Shown here: piece after piece, positions 26,667 through 35,718 of the stretch
Numbering within the stretch: the stretch's first letter is position 1
Layout: each line of letters begins with the position of its first letter
Assembly (NCBI GenBank): GCA_022711315.1
Contig: JAKLFG010000002.1
Location: forward strand, 1-64,000
Source: a bacterium
Lineage (GTDB): Bacteria > UBP6 > UBA1177 > JAKLFG01
Length of the DNA stretch: 64,000 nucleotides
Direction of reading: 5' to 3'
Made by a program: the position numbers and the translations under genes
Notes under the pieces: model-generated
Seen by the model: only the letters and a program-made list of their open reading frames with translations
What the model was told of the DNA's origin: nothing
Databases searched by the model: none

Positions 26667-27625
26667 AAAAGATATGCGCGGTAGCGCTCTTTCTTCTTCT
26701 CGCCGCCTGCAACGGCAAGAAGGATACGAATGAGATCGTCCTTACCGGTTCGGTCGAGAGCGACACGGTGCGGATCGCGTCGCTGGTGCCGGGACGGCTG
26801 ACCGAGGTGAACGCCGTCGAGGGGGCGAAGGTGAAGCAGGGGGCGGTCCTCGCGCGGATCGACACCGCCGACCTCGAACTGCAACTGAGGCAGGCCGACA
26901 CCGGCGTGCGGGCCGCATCGGCGCGGTTGGCGCTCGTCCGGAAAGGGGCGCGTAGCGAGGATCTCGCGACCGCCAAGGAACTGGTCAATCAGGCCGAGAT
27001 CGCGGCCGATAAATTCGAACGCGAGTATCAGCGACTGTCGCGGCTCAAGGAGGCCGGATCGGTCACCGATAAGGACCTCGACGACATGATGACCCAGCGC
27101 GACCGGGCGAAAAGTCAGGTCGAACAGGCCAAAAAACAGTACGAGAAGGCGCAGAACGGCGCACAGAAAGAGGAGATAGACGCGGCGATCGCGGCCTACG
27201 ATCAGGCCCGTTCGACCATCGATATCCTGAAGAAGAAGATCGCCGACTGCACCGTCTACGCGCCGCGCGACGGCACGGTGCTCCACCGGCTCGCCGAACC
27301 GGGCGAGGTGATCGGCGCGGGGAGCAGCATCGCCGTCATCTCCGATCTCGCGACGGTCAAGATCACCGCCTTTGTCCCGGAACGCGAACTCGGACTGGTG
27401 AAACTCGGGATGCAGGCGACGGTGCGGGTCGATTCGTTCCCCGACAAGCCGCTTTCGGCGACGGTGTCGCGCATCGCCGATGTCGCTGAATTCACGCCGA
27501 AAACGATACAAACGCAGGAGGAGCGGGTCAAGACGGTCTACCGGATCGAACTGACCGCCGACAACGGCGCAGGCATCTTCAAACCGGGGATGCCGGTCGA
27601 TGTGGTGTTTGTGCGTGAGCAGTGA
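26663..27625 (+). CDS. HlyD/YbhG-type membrane-fusion lipoprotein
   Basis: 320 residues. Lipobox LLLAAC (Cys16). A split biotinyl-lipoyl-like domain (IASLVPGRLTEV, VKQGAVLARID; second half YAPRDGTVLHRLAEPGEVI) flanks an alpha-hairpin coiled coil of about 130 residues. A beta-barrel domain follows (ITAFVPERELGLVKLGMQATV). This is the periplasmic adaptor of an ABC exporter. It overlaps tetR by 4 bases and precedes the ATPases. Confidence 0.9.
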   Translation: MKKICAVALFLLLAACNGKKDTNEIVLTGSVESDTVRIASLVPGRLTEVNAVEGAKVKQGAVLARIDTADLELQLRQADTGVRAASARLALVRKGARSEDLATAKELVNQAEIAADKFEREYQRLSRLKEAGSVTDKDLDDMMTQRDRAKSQVEQAKKQYEKAQNGAQKEEIDAAIAAYDQARSTIDILKKKIADCTVYAPRDGTVLHRLAEPGEVIGAGSSIAVISDLATVKITAFVPERELGLVKLGMQATVRVDSFPDKPLSATVSRIADVAEFTPKTIQTQEERVKTVYRIELTADNGAGIFKPGMPVDVVFVREQ

Positions 27626-27646
27626 GCGGTGAGCGGTGAACAGAAT

Positions 27647-27672
27647 TGTAGGGGCGCCCCAACGGGACGCCC
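27647..27672 (+). repeat. REP-like hairpin, copy 1
   Basis: TGTAGGGG head followed by a stem: GGGCG and CCC pair with GGG and CGCCC (27652-27672) around a 3-base loop, with one mismatch after the fifth pair. A second copy with the same head and mismatch position but different stem bases is at 63008-63032. It lies between the adaptor and the first ATPase gene, just upstream of the start codon. Confidence 0.55.
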
Positions 27673-27682
27673 GATTGAGCCT

Positions 27683-28609
27683 ATGACAACAGAGGTCCTC
27701 TCCGCTGAAAATCTCCGGTTCTCGTTCGGGAAGGTAGCGGCGCTCGCCGGCGTCGACCTGACGGTGGAGAAAGGGGAGATATTCGGCATCGTCGGTCCCG
27801 ACGGCGCCGGGAAGACGACGCTCATCCGCATCTTCTGCGGCCTTCTGCCGCCCGCCGCCGGGTCGTGCCGCGTGCTCGGCTTCGATACCGTCAAGGAGAA
27901 GATGGCGCTCATCCGCAAGATCGGCTACCTCTCGCAACGCTTCTCTCTCTACGGCGATCTCACGGTGTCGGAGAACATCGACTTTTTTGCCGAGATACAC
28001 GGTGTGAAGGATTTCGCGGCGCGCAAGAAGGAACTGCTCGACTACATGGATCTCGAACGGTTCCGCGGCCGCCTCTCGGGGGCGCTGTCAGGCGGCATGA
28101 AACAGAAATTGGCGCTCGCCTGCACCCTCATTCACACTCCCGAGATCATCTTCCTCGACGAACCGACCAACGGCGTCGATCCGGTGGCGCGGCGCGATTT
28201 CTGGGACATCCTTGCCGAGGTCTCGGCGGGCGGGGTCACCATCGTCATATCGACGCCCTACCTCGACGAGGCGGAACGGTGCCGACGGGTCGCCTTCATG
28301 GACGGCGGTCAGGTGATCACCGTGGCTTCGCCGCGCGACGCCAAGGAGTCGTTCCCGGGACGGCTCATCGAGGTGGTCTGCGACCCGGTGAAGCAGGCGC
28401 ACGAACGGGCCGCCGCCACGCCGGGGGTGGTGTCGGCGCAGATCTTCGGCGACAAGATACATGTCGAACTGGCGGCGGACGCCGACGAAATGGCGCTGAG
28501 AACTGCGCTTGAAGCGGCGGCGGTGCGCGTGACCCACTTCCGGCAGGTCAGGCCGACGCTCGAGGATGTCTTCATCCGGCTCCTCGCCGAACGGCGGAGG
28601 GTAGCATGA
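27683..28609 (+). CDS. ABC exporter ATPase, first of two (YbhF N-terminal half-like)
   Basis: 308 residues from the ATG at 27683; no good ribosome site is visible (weak TTGAG), and an in-frame GTG at 27629 lies before the repeat. Walker A GPDGAGKTT, Q-loop YLSQRFSLY, signature LSGGMKQK and Walker B IIFLDEPTNGVDP are intact. A C-terminal extension of about 90 residues is typical for YbhF/CcmA-type exporters. In E. coli YbhF the two ATPases are fused; here they are separate genes overlapping by 4 bases. Confidence 0.9.
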   Translation: MTTEVLSAENLRFSFGKVAALAGVDLTVEKGEIFGIVGPDGAGKTTLIRIFCGLLPPAAGSCRVLGFDTVKEKMALIRKIGYLSQRFSLYGDLTVSENIDFFAEIHGVKDFAARKKELLDYMDLERFRGRLSGALSGGMKQKLALACTLIHTPEIIFLDEPTNGVDPVARRDFWDILAEVSAGGVTIVISTPYLDEAERCRRVAFMDGGQVITVASPRDAKESFPGRLIEVVCDPVKQAHERAAATPGVVSAQIFGDKIHVELAADADEMALRTALEAAAVRVTHFRQVRPTLEDVFIRLLAERRRVA

Positions 28610-29526
28610 CGGGAAACCTAACCGCCATCGAGGTTTCCGGATTGGAGAAGCGATTCGGGTCGTTCCGCGCCGTCAAGGGGATCGACTTCACGGTGGGGCG
28701 CGGAGAGATATACGGGTTCCTCGGGGCGAACGGCGCGGGGAAATCGACGACGATAAAGATGCTCTGCGGCCTGCTGGAGCCGAGCGGCGGGACGGCGCTG
28801 GTGGCCGGGGTAGATGTGGCGAAGGACCCCGAGGGGGTGAAGCGAAAGATCGGCTACATGTGCCAGAAGTTCTCGCTGTACGAGGATCTCACGGCGGCCG
28901 AGAATGTCGAATTCTTCGGCGGCATCTACGGGCTGGCCGAAAAACGGCTCCGTCAGCGGCGCGACGAGGCGTTCGAACTGCTTGAACTCACCGGGCGGCG
29001 CGACACCTTCGCCGGAGACCTGCCGCGCGGCTTCCAGCAAAGATTGGCGCTCGCCTGCGCCATCGTCCACGAACCGGAGATCATCTTCCTCGACGAACCG
29101 ACCGCCGGGGTCGACCCGATCCAGCGGCGCGCCTTCTGGGACCTCATCTACTCCTTCTCGGCGGCGGGGACCACCATCTTCGTGACGACCCACTTCCTCG
29201 ACGAAGCGGAGTTCTGCCACCGGATATCGTTCATCGCCGACGGCGTTCTGGTGGCGGAGAACAGCCCGGCGGGGCTCAAGGAACTGCTGTCGGCGTGGCG
29301 GCTCTACGAGGTGCGAGCGGCCGATCCGGCGACGCTCCTCCCGGCGGTGCGGCGACTTCCGGCGGTCCATGCGGCGGCGCTCTTCGGCGACACGCTCCAT
29401 GTGATGGCCGATGCGGCGGCGGTCCCCGACCGGCTCTTCGCGGGGGTGAGCGGCGTCACGGCGGTAGAGCCGGTCGCCCCGACGCTTGAGGATGTGTTCC
29501 TTCATATCGCGGGGAAAAAGTCATGA
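28606..29526 (+). CDS. ABC exporter ATPase, second of two (YbhF C-terminal half-like)
   Basis: 306 residues. Walker A GANGAGKST, Q-loop YMCQKFSLY and Walker B IIFLDEPTAGVDP are intact. The signature reads LPRGFQQR instead of LSGGQ, a deviation seen in the second half of YbhF-type ATPases. GGAGGGTAGC precedes the ATG. It overlaps both neighbours by 4 bases (ATGA). Together with the first ATPase it probably forms a heterodimer driving the two permeases. Confidence 0.9.
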   Translation: MTGNLTAIEVSGLEKRFGSFRAVKGIDFTVGRGEIYGFLGANGAGKSTTIKMLCGLLEPSGGTALVAGVDVAKDPEGVKRKIGYMCQKFSLYEDLTAAENVEFFGGIYGLAEKRLRQRRDEAFELLELTGRRDTFAGDLPRGFQQRLALACAIVHEPEIIFLDEPTAGVDPIQRRAFWDLIYSFSAAGTTIFVTTHFLDEAEFCHRISFIADGVLVAENSPAGLKELLSAWRLYEVRAADPATLLPAVRRLPAVHAAALFGDTLHVMADAAAVPDRLFAGVSGVTAVEPVAPTLEDVFLHIAGKKS

Positions 29527-30647
29527 ACCTGCATGCGGTGGTGAAAAAAGAATTCATCCAGATCGGCCGCGATCCGCGCAGTCTGTTCATGCTCATCTTC
29601 TTCCCGGCGTTCCTGCTCCTGTTCTTCGGCTATGTCCTGTCGTTCGATGTCCGCAATGTGACGCTTGGGGTGCTCGACCTCGATTCGACCGAGCGGTCGC
29701 GCGAGCTCATCCTCGCGATGACCGGCGGCGAATATTTCAGGCTCGATACGATGTTCACCAACCGCGCGAACCTCGACGCGGCGCTCGACGACGGATCGGT
29801 CATGGTGGGGCTCGTGATACCGGAAGGCTTCGCCGCGGCGCTCGAACGGGGAGAGACGGCGCCGGTGCAGGGCTTCATCGACGGCTCCGACGGGCGCAAG
29901 GCGGCCATCGTGCAGGGCTATCTGCAGGCCTTCACCACCGCCTACGGCCAGCGGGTGGTCGCCGACTGGGCGCTGCGGATGGGGCGGAAGGTGTCGCTCC
30001 CGATAGCTCCCGAAGGACGCATCTGGTACAACCCCGAACTCAAGTCGAGCCTCTTCCTCATCGCGGGGCTCATCGTCTTCATCCTCATGATCACCGGGAC
30101 CATATCGACGGCGCTGTCGGTGGTCCGCGAACGCGAGCGCGGCACGATGGAGCAGCTGCTCGTCTCGCCGCTTTCCGCCGTCACGGTCATCATCGGTAAG
30201 ACGCTCCCCTACCTCGTGATATCGGCCATCAGCACCGTCATCATACTGGTCGTCGGCAATATCGCGTTCGATGTGGTCATCAAGGGGTCGATACTGCTGC
30301 TGGCCGCCGCGTCGCTGTTGTTCGTCCTCGCGGCGCTCGGACAGGGGATACTCATATCGACGATAACCACTTCCCAGCAGGTCGCCTTCTTCGTCGCGGC
30401 GCTCTCGAGTATGTTGCCGTCGCTCCTGTTGTCGGGCTTCATCTTCCCGATATCGGGGATGCCGGCCATCATTCAGGCGATCACCGTGGTCGTCCCGGCG
30501 AAATACTTCGTCGAACTTCTTCGCGGCATCATGATGCGCGGCGCCGGCTTCGAGACCGGGATGCTTGACCTCCTCGCGCTCGCCCTCTTTTCGACCTTCA
30601 TGATCGTCGTCTCGGCGGTGCGACTCAAGAAAGTGAGGCTCGTCTGA
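29523..30647 (+). CDS. ABC-2 type permease (YbhS-like)
   Basis: 374 residues. One N-terminal membrane segment (LFMLIFFPAFLLLFFGYVLS), a periplasmic domain of about 130 residues, then five membrane segments from about residue 175. The motif VVRERERGTMEQLLVSPL, near the first cytoplasmic loop, is the ABC2_membrane signature. It overlaps the second ATPase by 4 bases and the next permease by 1 base (TGATG). Confidence 0.9.
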   Translation: MNLHAVVKKEFIQIGRDPRSLFMLIFFPAFLLLFFGYVLSFDVRNVTLGVLDLDSTERSRELILAMTGGEYFRLDTMFTNRANLDAALDDGSVMVGLVIPEGFAAALERGETAPVQGFIDGSDGRKAAIVQGYLQAFTTAYGQRVVADWALRMGRKVSLPIAPEGRIWYNPELKSSLFLIAGLIVFILMITGTISTALSVVRERERGTMEQLLVSPLSAVTVIIGKTLPYLVISAISTVIILVVGNIAFDVVIKGSILLLAAASLLFVLAALGQGILISTITTSQQVAFFVAALSSMLPSLLLSGFIFPISGMPAIIQAITVVVPAKYFVELLRGIMMRGAGFETGMLDLLALALFSTFMIVVSAVRLKKVRLV

Positions 30648-31771
30648 TGCGGAAGATGCTCGCGCGGATGATCCGCAAGGAACTGATGCAATTACGGCGC
30701 GATAAAAAGATGTTCCCGATACTCTTCGTCGCGCCGATCATCCAACTCATCGTGCTGGGCTACGCCGCCAATTTCGATATCGACCACATCCCGGTGGCGG
30801 TGTGCGACCGCGACAAGAGCGAAGAGAGCGCCGATTATCTCGGCCATTTCTTCGGCAGCGGCTACTTCACCCGCGCCGTCGATACCGCCGCCGACCGCGA
30901 GATCGACCCGCTCATGGACCGCGGCGCGGTGCAACTGGGGCTCGTGGTGCCGCGCGGCTTCGGCGAAGCGGTGCACGGCGGCGAAGCGACCAGCGTGCAG
31001 TTGCTCGTCAACGGGTCCGACACCAACTACGCCAGCAACGGGTTCAACTACGCGGTGCAGATAACGGCGCGTTATTCCTCCGTGATACTGGTCGAACGGA
31101 TGGCGGCGCTCGGCATATCGTCGGTCCCCGGCGTCGACCTGCGCCAGCGGGTCTGGTACAATCCCGAACTCCTCACGCGCCACTTCATGGTGCCGGCGCT
31201 CCTCGGCCTCATCCTCATGATCATCACCATCATGCTCACCGCGATGGCGATAGTCCGCGAGAAGGAATCGGGCACCATCGAGATGCTCGTGGTCACCCCC
31301 ATCCGCAAACTGCCGGTACTCGCCGGGAAACTGTTGCCGTTCCTCTTTATCGGCCTCATCGAGGTACTGCTCGTGACGCTGGTGGCGATCAATCTTTTCG
31401 GCATCCCGTTCAAAGGACAGGGGTGGCTCCTTTTCCTCGGGTCGCTCCTCTTCCTCTTCAACACGCTGGGGCTCGGGCTCCTCGTCTCGACGATATCGCA
31501 AACGCAGCAGCAGGCGATGATGACGGTGATGTTCGTCATCATGATGCCCTTCATCTACCTGTCGGGCTTCGTTTTTCCGATAGACTCGATGCCCGAGATG
31601 TTCCAGTATCTCTCGAAAGGTATCTCGCTCACCTACTATCTCGAGATCGTCCGGTCACTCTTCCTCAAGGGTTCGGGGATCGCGGTCCTCTACGACGACC
31701 TCATCGCGCTCACCATCCTCGGCATCGTCACCTTCGCCATCTCGGTGGTCCGGTTCCGGAAGTATATCTGA
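30647..31771 (+). CDS. ABC-2 type permease (YbhR-like)
   Basis: 374 residues, same length and plan as the preceding permease: membrane segment near 25-45, periplasmic domain, five C-terminal segments, and the loop motif IVREKESGTIEMLVVTPI. The start overlaps the previous stop as TGATG. It completes the six-gene operon tetR-hlyD-ABC-ABC-permease-permease. YbhFSR-type exporters are linked to drug and cation tolerance in E. coli; the substrate here is unknown. Confidence 0.9.
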   Translation: MRKMLARMIRKELMQLRRDKKMFPILFVAPIIQLIVLGYAANFDIDHIPVAVCDRDKSEESADYLGHFFGSGYFTRAVDTAADREIDPLMDRGAVQLGLVVPRGFGEAVHGGEATSVQLLVNGSDTNYASNGFNYAVQITARYSSVILVERMAALGISSVPGVDLRQRVWYNPELLTRHFMVPALLGLILMIITIMLTAMAIVREKESGTIEMLVVTPIRKLPVLAGKLLPFLFIGLIEVLLVTLVAINLFGIPFKGQGWLLFLGSLLFLFNTLGLGLLVSTISQTQQQAMMTVMFVIMMPFIYLSGFVFPIDSMPEMFQYLSKGISLTYYLEIVRSLFLKGSGIAVLYDDLIALTILGIVTFAISVVRFRKYI

Positions 31772-31789
31772 CAGCTTGCGCGAATAGAG

Positions 31790-32497
31790 TCACCGTTTGT
31801 ACGGCGCTATCGCTTTCTTGAGTTCGTCGTGCAGTTTGGGGAGCCATTTCGGCGGGTCGGCGGGCGCCTTGAACGGCGCGCCGCTGCGAACATCGTTTGG
31901 CAGGATGATGACCGTCACCTTTGCGTGGCCGGTCTTCGCCACGAGCGTGAAGAGTTCCTCTATCGGCCCGTCGCCTATCGGGATGCAGCCGATGGTGACG
32001 CTCGACCCGTGGATGAAGATATCGCCGCCCAGATCGGTGCGCCCGTCCTCCTTGGCCCGCGCCCGGTCGAAGTCGTTGGGATAGCCCACCTTCATCGAGA
32101 GGTAGAAACTGCTCATCGGGTTCAAGTGTTCGATGCGGTAGATCCCCTCCGGTATCTGACCGTCGCCTTGACGCAATTTCGGCCCGACATCGCCGCTGTT
32201 GGCGGTGAACAGATAACTCTTGATGTATTTCCCATCGGCCCACAGTTCGAGCATCTCCTCGGTCTTGAGCGCGATGAGCATGAGGTTCTTGGGCGGATAG
32301 GTAGCGCCCGCTTTCGCGAACTTCGGCATCAGGTTCTCGTCGGTCGCCTTTTCGCAGGCCTTCACGACCGACTGCACCGTCCGTTGTCCCGGCACCCTGC
32401 CGAGCGCCGTCTGGAAATTCAATCGTAGGAGGTCGAAAGAGAGTATCAGGACGACAAGTGTCGCAAAGAGAAGTACCGGACGACGCCACTTTTTCAT
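31790..32497 (-). CDS. L,D-transpeptidase (YafK-like)
   Basis: 235 residues. An N-terminal signal anchor (PVLLFATLVVLILSFDLL) is followed by a YkuD-type domain in which HGSSVTIGCIPIGD carries the His and the catalytic Cys (about residue 170). It would cross-link or cleave peptidoglycan peptides, or attach proteins to them, in the periplasm. The adjacent lipoprotein gene ends 3 bases upstream of the start, so translation is probably coupled; no good separate ribosome site is seen. It converges on the exporter operon. Confidence 0.85.
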   Translation of the reverse strand: MKKWRRPVLLFATLVVLILSFDLLRLNFQTALGRVPGQRTVQSVVKACEKATDENLMPKFAKAGATYPPKNLMLIALKTEEMLELWADGKYIKSYLFTANSGDVGPKLRQGDGQIPEGIYRIEHLNPMSSFYLSMKVGYPNDFDRARAKEDGRTDLGGDIFIHGSSVTIGCIPIGDGPIEELFTLVAKTGHAKVTVIILPNDVRSGAPFKAPADPPKWLPKLHDELKKAIAPYKR

Positions 32498-32500
32498 GCG

Positions 32501-33853
32501 CTACTTAAGGATGACTCCCCATTCGAGGACGGTGAACCCGTCGCGGATGAAAGACTCGATGACCGGCGTATCGAGGTGCGCCGCGCAGTCGCCGGTCGCG
32601 CGCACCGTGTAAAAGAGGCGCTGGACCGAATCGGGCGCCGGGATGATATCGAGCGTGATGAGCGGGTCTATATCGGCGCTGGTCTGCGGATAGATGTCGT
32701 AGCAGGGGCCATCGGTCAGACGCGGTATCCACCAATCGATGAAATCCTCTATCTCGCGCCCCGCGAACCCGTAGGCGGCGAGGTTGCCGCGGAAGAACTG
32801 CTCCAGTTCCTCCGTCGCGATGGTCCATCCTTCGCGGTATTGAGAAAGATCGGGGGTCTGCGCCTCGTAGAAGAGATAGCCGTAGACATCGTCGACGATG
32901 CCGTCGGGGGTCACCGTCACCTCCCACCCGTCGCCATATGCCGGTATGGAGGTGGTAACGAACCCGCCCTGCGGAAAACCGAGAGTGACGGAAACATCAA
33001 TGGTCTCTGGCGGATAGAGGTAGATGTTTGGCTTGTCCACCTGCGCTTCCGCCATGATCCGCAGGTCGAGATAATCGCCGGGGCCGGTGGTCGAGACCGC
33101 TTCGTCGTAGAGCATCATATCCATGTCGGTGAACTGGAATTTGTAATCGCCCGCCGGCAGGTTGATGATGAACCGACCGGTGCCGTCGGTCGTGAAGCAG
33201 CCGATGGTCGCGCCGTTCGTGTCGGTGACCGTTATCGCGGTGTTCGCGAGCGCCGTCGGCCCGAAGTAATGCTGCACCATGAAGAGATTGCCGTTGATGA
33301 GGTTGTCGGGCATCACGGGGTCAAGATCGACCGTTATCGTGTCACCGAATTCCGCGTAGGCATATCTGGTGAAAAAGCCGTTGGCCGTTTCGTAGATGAA
33401 ATAGGAGGGGGTCTCTCCGTAGTAGGGGTTCTCCTCGGGGACATTGAGCGTGATGGTCCCTTCGGTATCCATCGTAAGGGTGTCGAGTAGCGTGCCCCAG
33501 CCGTTCGAACGAACCGCGAGCGATATGCCGGTCGCGACATCGTCGAGGTCGCCCTTGTTATAAGTCGTCCCAAGGTTGAAGCAGTTCCCGTTGTCTATGT
33601 CGGGGGTCTCGTCGGGTTCGGTGTCGTCGGTGATCTCGTCGGTGTCGGGCCCAAAATCATAATCGCATTTGCAAATGTCATCGTCGGTCATTGTTTCGTC
33701 GGTGACGGTATCATCGGTGACGACGTTGTCAGTGACAGCATTGTCGGTGACCACCACCTGATCGGTGTCGGTCGCCGGTTTGTGCTCCGTCTCATCGCCG
33801 CAGGCCCACAGGAGCATGGCCGACGCGATGGCAAGACAAGTTGTTCTTTTCAT
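32501..33853 (-). CDS. Lipoprotein with acidic linker and a KPNIYLYP domain
   Basis: 450 residues. Lipobox MLLWAC, then about 70 residues almost entirely of Thr, Asp and Val (TDNAVTDNVVTDDTV style). A middle region looks like a carboxypeptidase-regulatory beta-sandwich (GRFIINLPAGDYKFQF). A C-terminal domain begins KPNIYLYPPETIDVSV; this KPxIYLYP domain recurs in bacterial and protist secreted proteins of unknown function. It shares a transcript with the L,D-transpeptidase downstream. GGAGGGAACAACG precedes the ATG. Confidence 0.82.
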   Translation of the reverse strand: MKRTTCLAIASAMLLWACGDETEHKPATDTDQVVVTDNAVTDNVVTDDTVTDETMTDDDICKCDYDFGPDTDEITDDTEPDETPDIDNGNCFNLGTTYNKGDLDDVATGISLAVRSNGWGTLLDTLTMDTEGTITLNVPEENPYYGETPSYFIYETANGFFTRYAYAEFGDTITVDLDPVMPDNLINGNLFMVQHYFGPTALANTAITVTDTNGATIGCFTTDGTGRFIINLPAGDYKFQFTDMDMMLYDEAVSTTGPGDYLDLRIMAEAQVDKPNIYLYPPETIDVSVTLGFPQGGFVTTSIPAYGDGWEVTVTPDGIVDDVYGYLFYEAQTPDLSQYREGWTIATEELEQFFRGNLAAYGFAGREIEDFIDWWIPRLTDGPCYDIYPQTSADIDPLITLDIIPAPDSVQRLFYTVRATGDCAAHLDTPVIESFIRDGFTVLEWGVILK

Positions 33854-34062
33854 TCGTTGTTCCCTCCTTTCTCGCTATTCGTAAGTGAACGAACCTTCCT
33901 CTTCGACCGGCTCTTTAGTGCTCTTTTCTTTTTTCTTTTATTGTGAGCACGCGGCATTATACTCTAAAAAGGTTCGGATACACTATAAAAAAAAGAGGGG
34001 CTCCTTTCTTGCTCGTTTTTTTCTGATCATCGCAGGCCACGACCGTGGACAGGAGGAACAGG

Positions 34063-35706
34063 ATGGGAAAATATCTTTGGGGACCGGTTATCGCCGCGAT
34101 GCTTTTCTGCGCTTCCTGCGACGATGCCGATCCCGTCAACGACACCGACCTGTCACCCACCGACAGTGACGCGGTCGCGACCGATGATCTTCTCGACCCC
34201 GACGACGCTCCGCTCCCCGACGCCGACATTCGATTCGACCCTTTTATCGCGGCGCTCAAAAAAGATCTCGAAAAGAGCGACGCGTACGGCGTTTCGACCG
34301 CGGTCATGAAGGACGGTGCGGTCATCTTCGCCGCCGCCTACGGCTCGAAGGACCCTGCGGGGAAGACACCGCTGACGCCCGACACGCTCATGCAGATCGG
34401 CTCGACCACCAAACAGATGACCGCCGCGGGGCTTCTGCGCAAAGTCGAGGCAGGGGCGCTCGCGCTCGACGACACGATCGAGGAACTGCTTCCCGATCTC
34501 GAGTTCGCGCGCGACGCCTCGTGGGACGACGCGCTCACCCCGCACCTGCTGCTCAGCCATCAGGGCGGCTTTTACGACTGGATACCGTGGAACGGGCCGC
34601 CCGACGACACCGAACTCGCCGACAACACCTACGGCGTCTATGATGAACTGTACTATCTCATGAATCCGCCGGGCGCCTTCTGGAACTATTCCAACCCCAA
34701 CTTCGTTCTCGCGGGGCTCATCACCGAAACGCTCGATACGCGGAAATGGCCGGACATCATGCGCGAGGACCTCTTCGTTCCGCTCGGGATGGATCGCACC
34801 TTCCTGCGCAAAAGCGAGGTCGAGAAGGACGGCGATTACGCGCTCTCCTTCGGGCTCGGCATCGACGACCTGCAAAGCGGCGAGAGCGGACCGGTGACGA
34901 TGGAGATGATGCCCGACCCCGGCTGGGGCCGTCCGGCGGGGCTCGTCTGGACGACGCCGACCCAGATGATGAGGTGGGCGCGGTTCCTCATGGAGGGAGA
35001 ACCCGAGGTCCTCGCCGACGACCTGCGCGAAAAGATGGTCGAAGAACAGGTGGATACGCGCTACGGCATGGGGACGGTCCACTACGGCTACGGCCTGTTC
35101 GTCGAGCGCGGCTATATGTCTGAGGCAGGCGACTGGTATGAGGTCCCGGTCTGGGAGCATGGCGGCAACACGCTCTCGTTCACCAACATCTTCTATATGT
35201 TCCCGGAGCAGGACTTCGCGGTCGCCATCTGTTCAAGCGCCTATGGCACCGATTTCTCTCACAGTCTCGACGCGGCGGTCATGTCGCTCGCCGGATTGCC
35301 GGCCCCCGCGGCCGACGCTCCGGTATACACCATCGATCCGGCGCGGTTCGACGATCATGTCGGCACCTACGACGATCCGAACAATGTCGGGACGCTCATC
35401 GTCACGCGAAAGAACGACGACCTGTTCGTGGAGGCGCCCGATCTTGCGGGGTACGGCCTGAGCGTGACACCGCAACTGACCGCCATCTCAAGCGATATCT
35501 TTTACTTATACATCGACGGCACCCCTTACGACATCACCTTCATCCGCACCGGGGAGGAGGGGCCGTCGACCTACATCAGGCAACGCGCCTTTGTCGCGAC
35601 CCGCGTCGAAGATGAAACGAGCCCCCGCCGTGCTCCTTCCCGCGAGATGGTCGAACGCTGGCTGGCGCACAGACGCGTCGAACCGCCCATTCTCCACCGT
35701 CCCTAA
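34063..35706 (+). CDS. Serine beta-lactamase-fold hydrolase, lipoprotein
   Basis: 547 residues from the ATG at 34063 (AGGAGG six bases upstream). The lipobox FCASC is followed by an Asp-rich linker of about 45 residues. The class C/beta-lactamase family triad is present: STTK (Ser about 113, Lys 116), Tyr in WNYSNPNF (about 208) and HGG in WEHGGNT (about 365). A C-terminal beta domain of about 110 residues follows, as in many esterase or peptidase members. It could be an esterase, D-aminopeptidase or peptidoglycan hydrolase; true beta-lactamase activity is less likely with HGG in place of KTG. Confidence 0.88.
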   Translation: MGKYLWGPVIAAMLFCASCDDADPVNDTDLSPTDSDAVATDDLLDPDDAPLPDADIRFDPFIAALKKDLEKSDAYGVSTAVMKDGAVIFAAAYGSKDPAGKTPLTPDTLMQIGSTTKQMTAAGLLRKVEAGALALDDTIEELLPDLEFARDASWDDALTPHLLLSHQGGFYDWIPWNGPPDDTELADNTYGVYDELYYLMNPPGAFWNYSNPNFVLAGLITETLDTRKWPDIMREDLFVPLGMDRTFLRKSEVEKDGDYALSFGLGIDDLQSGESGPVTMEMMPDPGWGRPAGLVWTTPTQMMRWARFLMEGEPEVLADDLREKMVEEQVDTRYGMGTVHYGYGLFVERGYMSEAGDWYEVPVWEHGGNTLSFTNIFYMFPEQDFAVAICSSAYGTDFSHSLDAAVMSLAGLPAPAADAPVYTIDPARFDDHVGTYDDPNNVGTLIVTRKNDDLFVEAPDLAGYGLSVTPQLTAISSDIFYLYIDGTPYDITFIRTGEEGPSTYIRQRAFVATRVEDETSPRRAPSREMVERWLAHRRVEPPILHRP

Positions 35707-35718
35707 CAGAGGTCTCTC

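Noticed and set aside
26198-28000. A 600-residue minus-strand open frame across the tetR-hlyD-ABC region
   Set aside because: Shadow frame in high-GC DNA; the plus-strand genes have full family motifs and 4-base overlaps.
34063-35706. Calling the serine hydrolase an antibiotic-resistance beta-lactamase
   Set aside because: The KTG box is replaced by HGG and there is a large extra C-terminal domain, which is more typical of esterases and peptidases of this fold.
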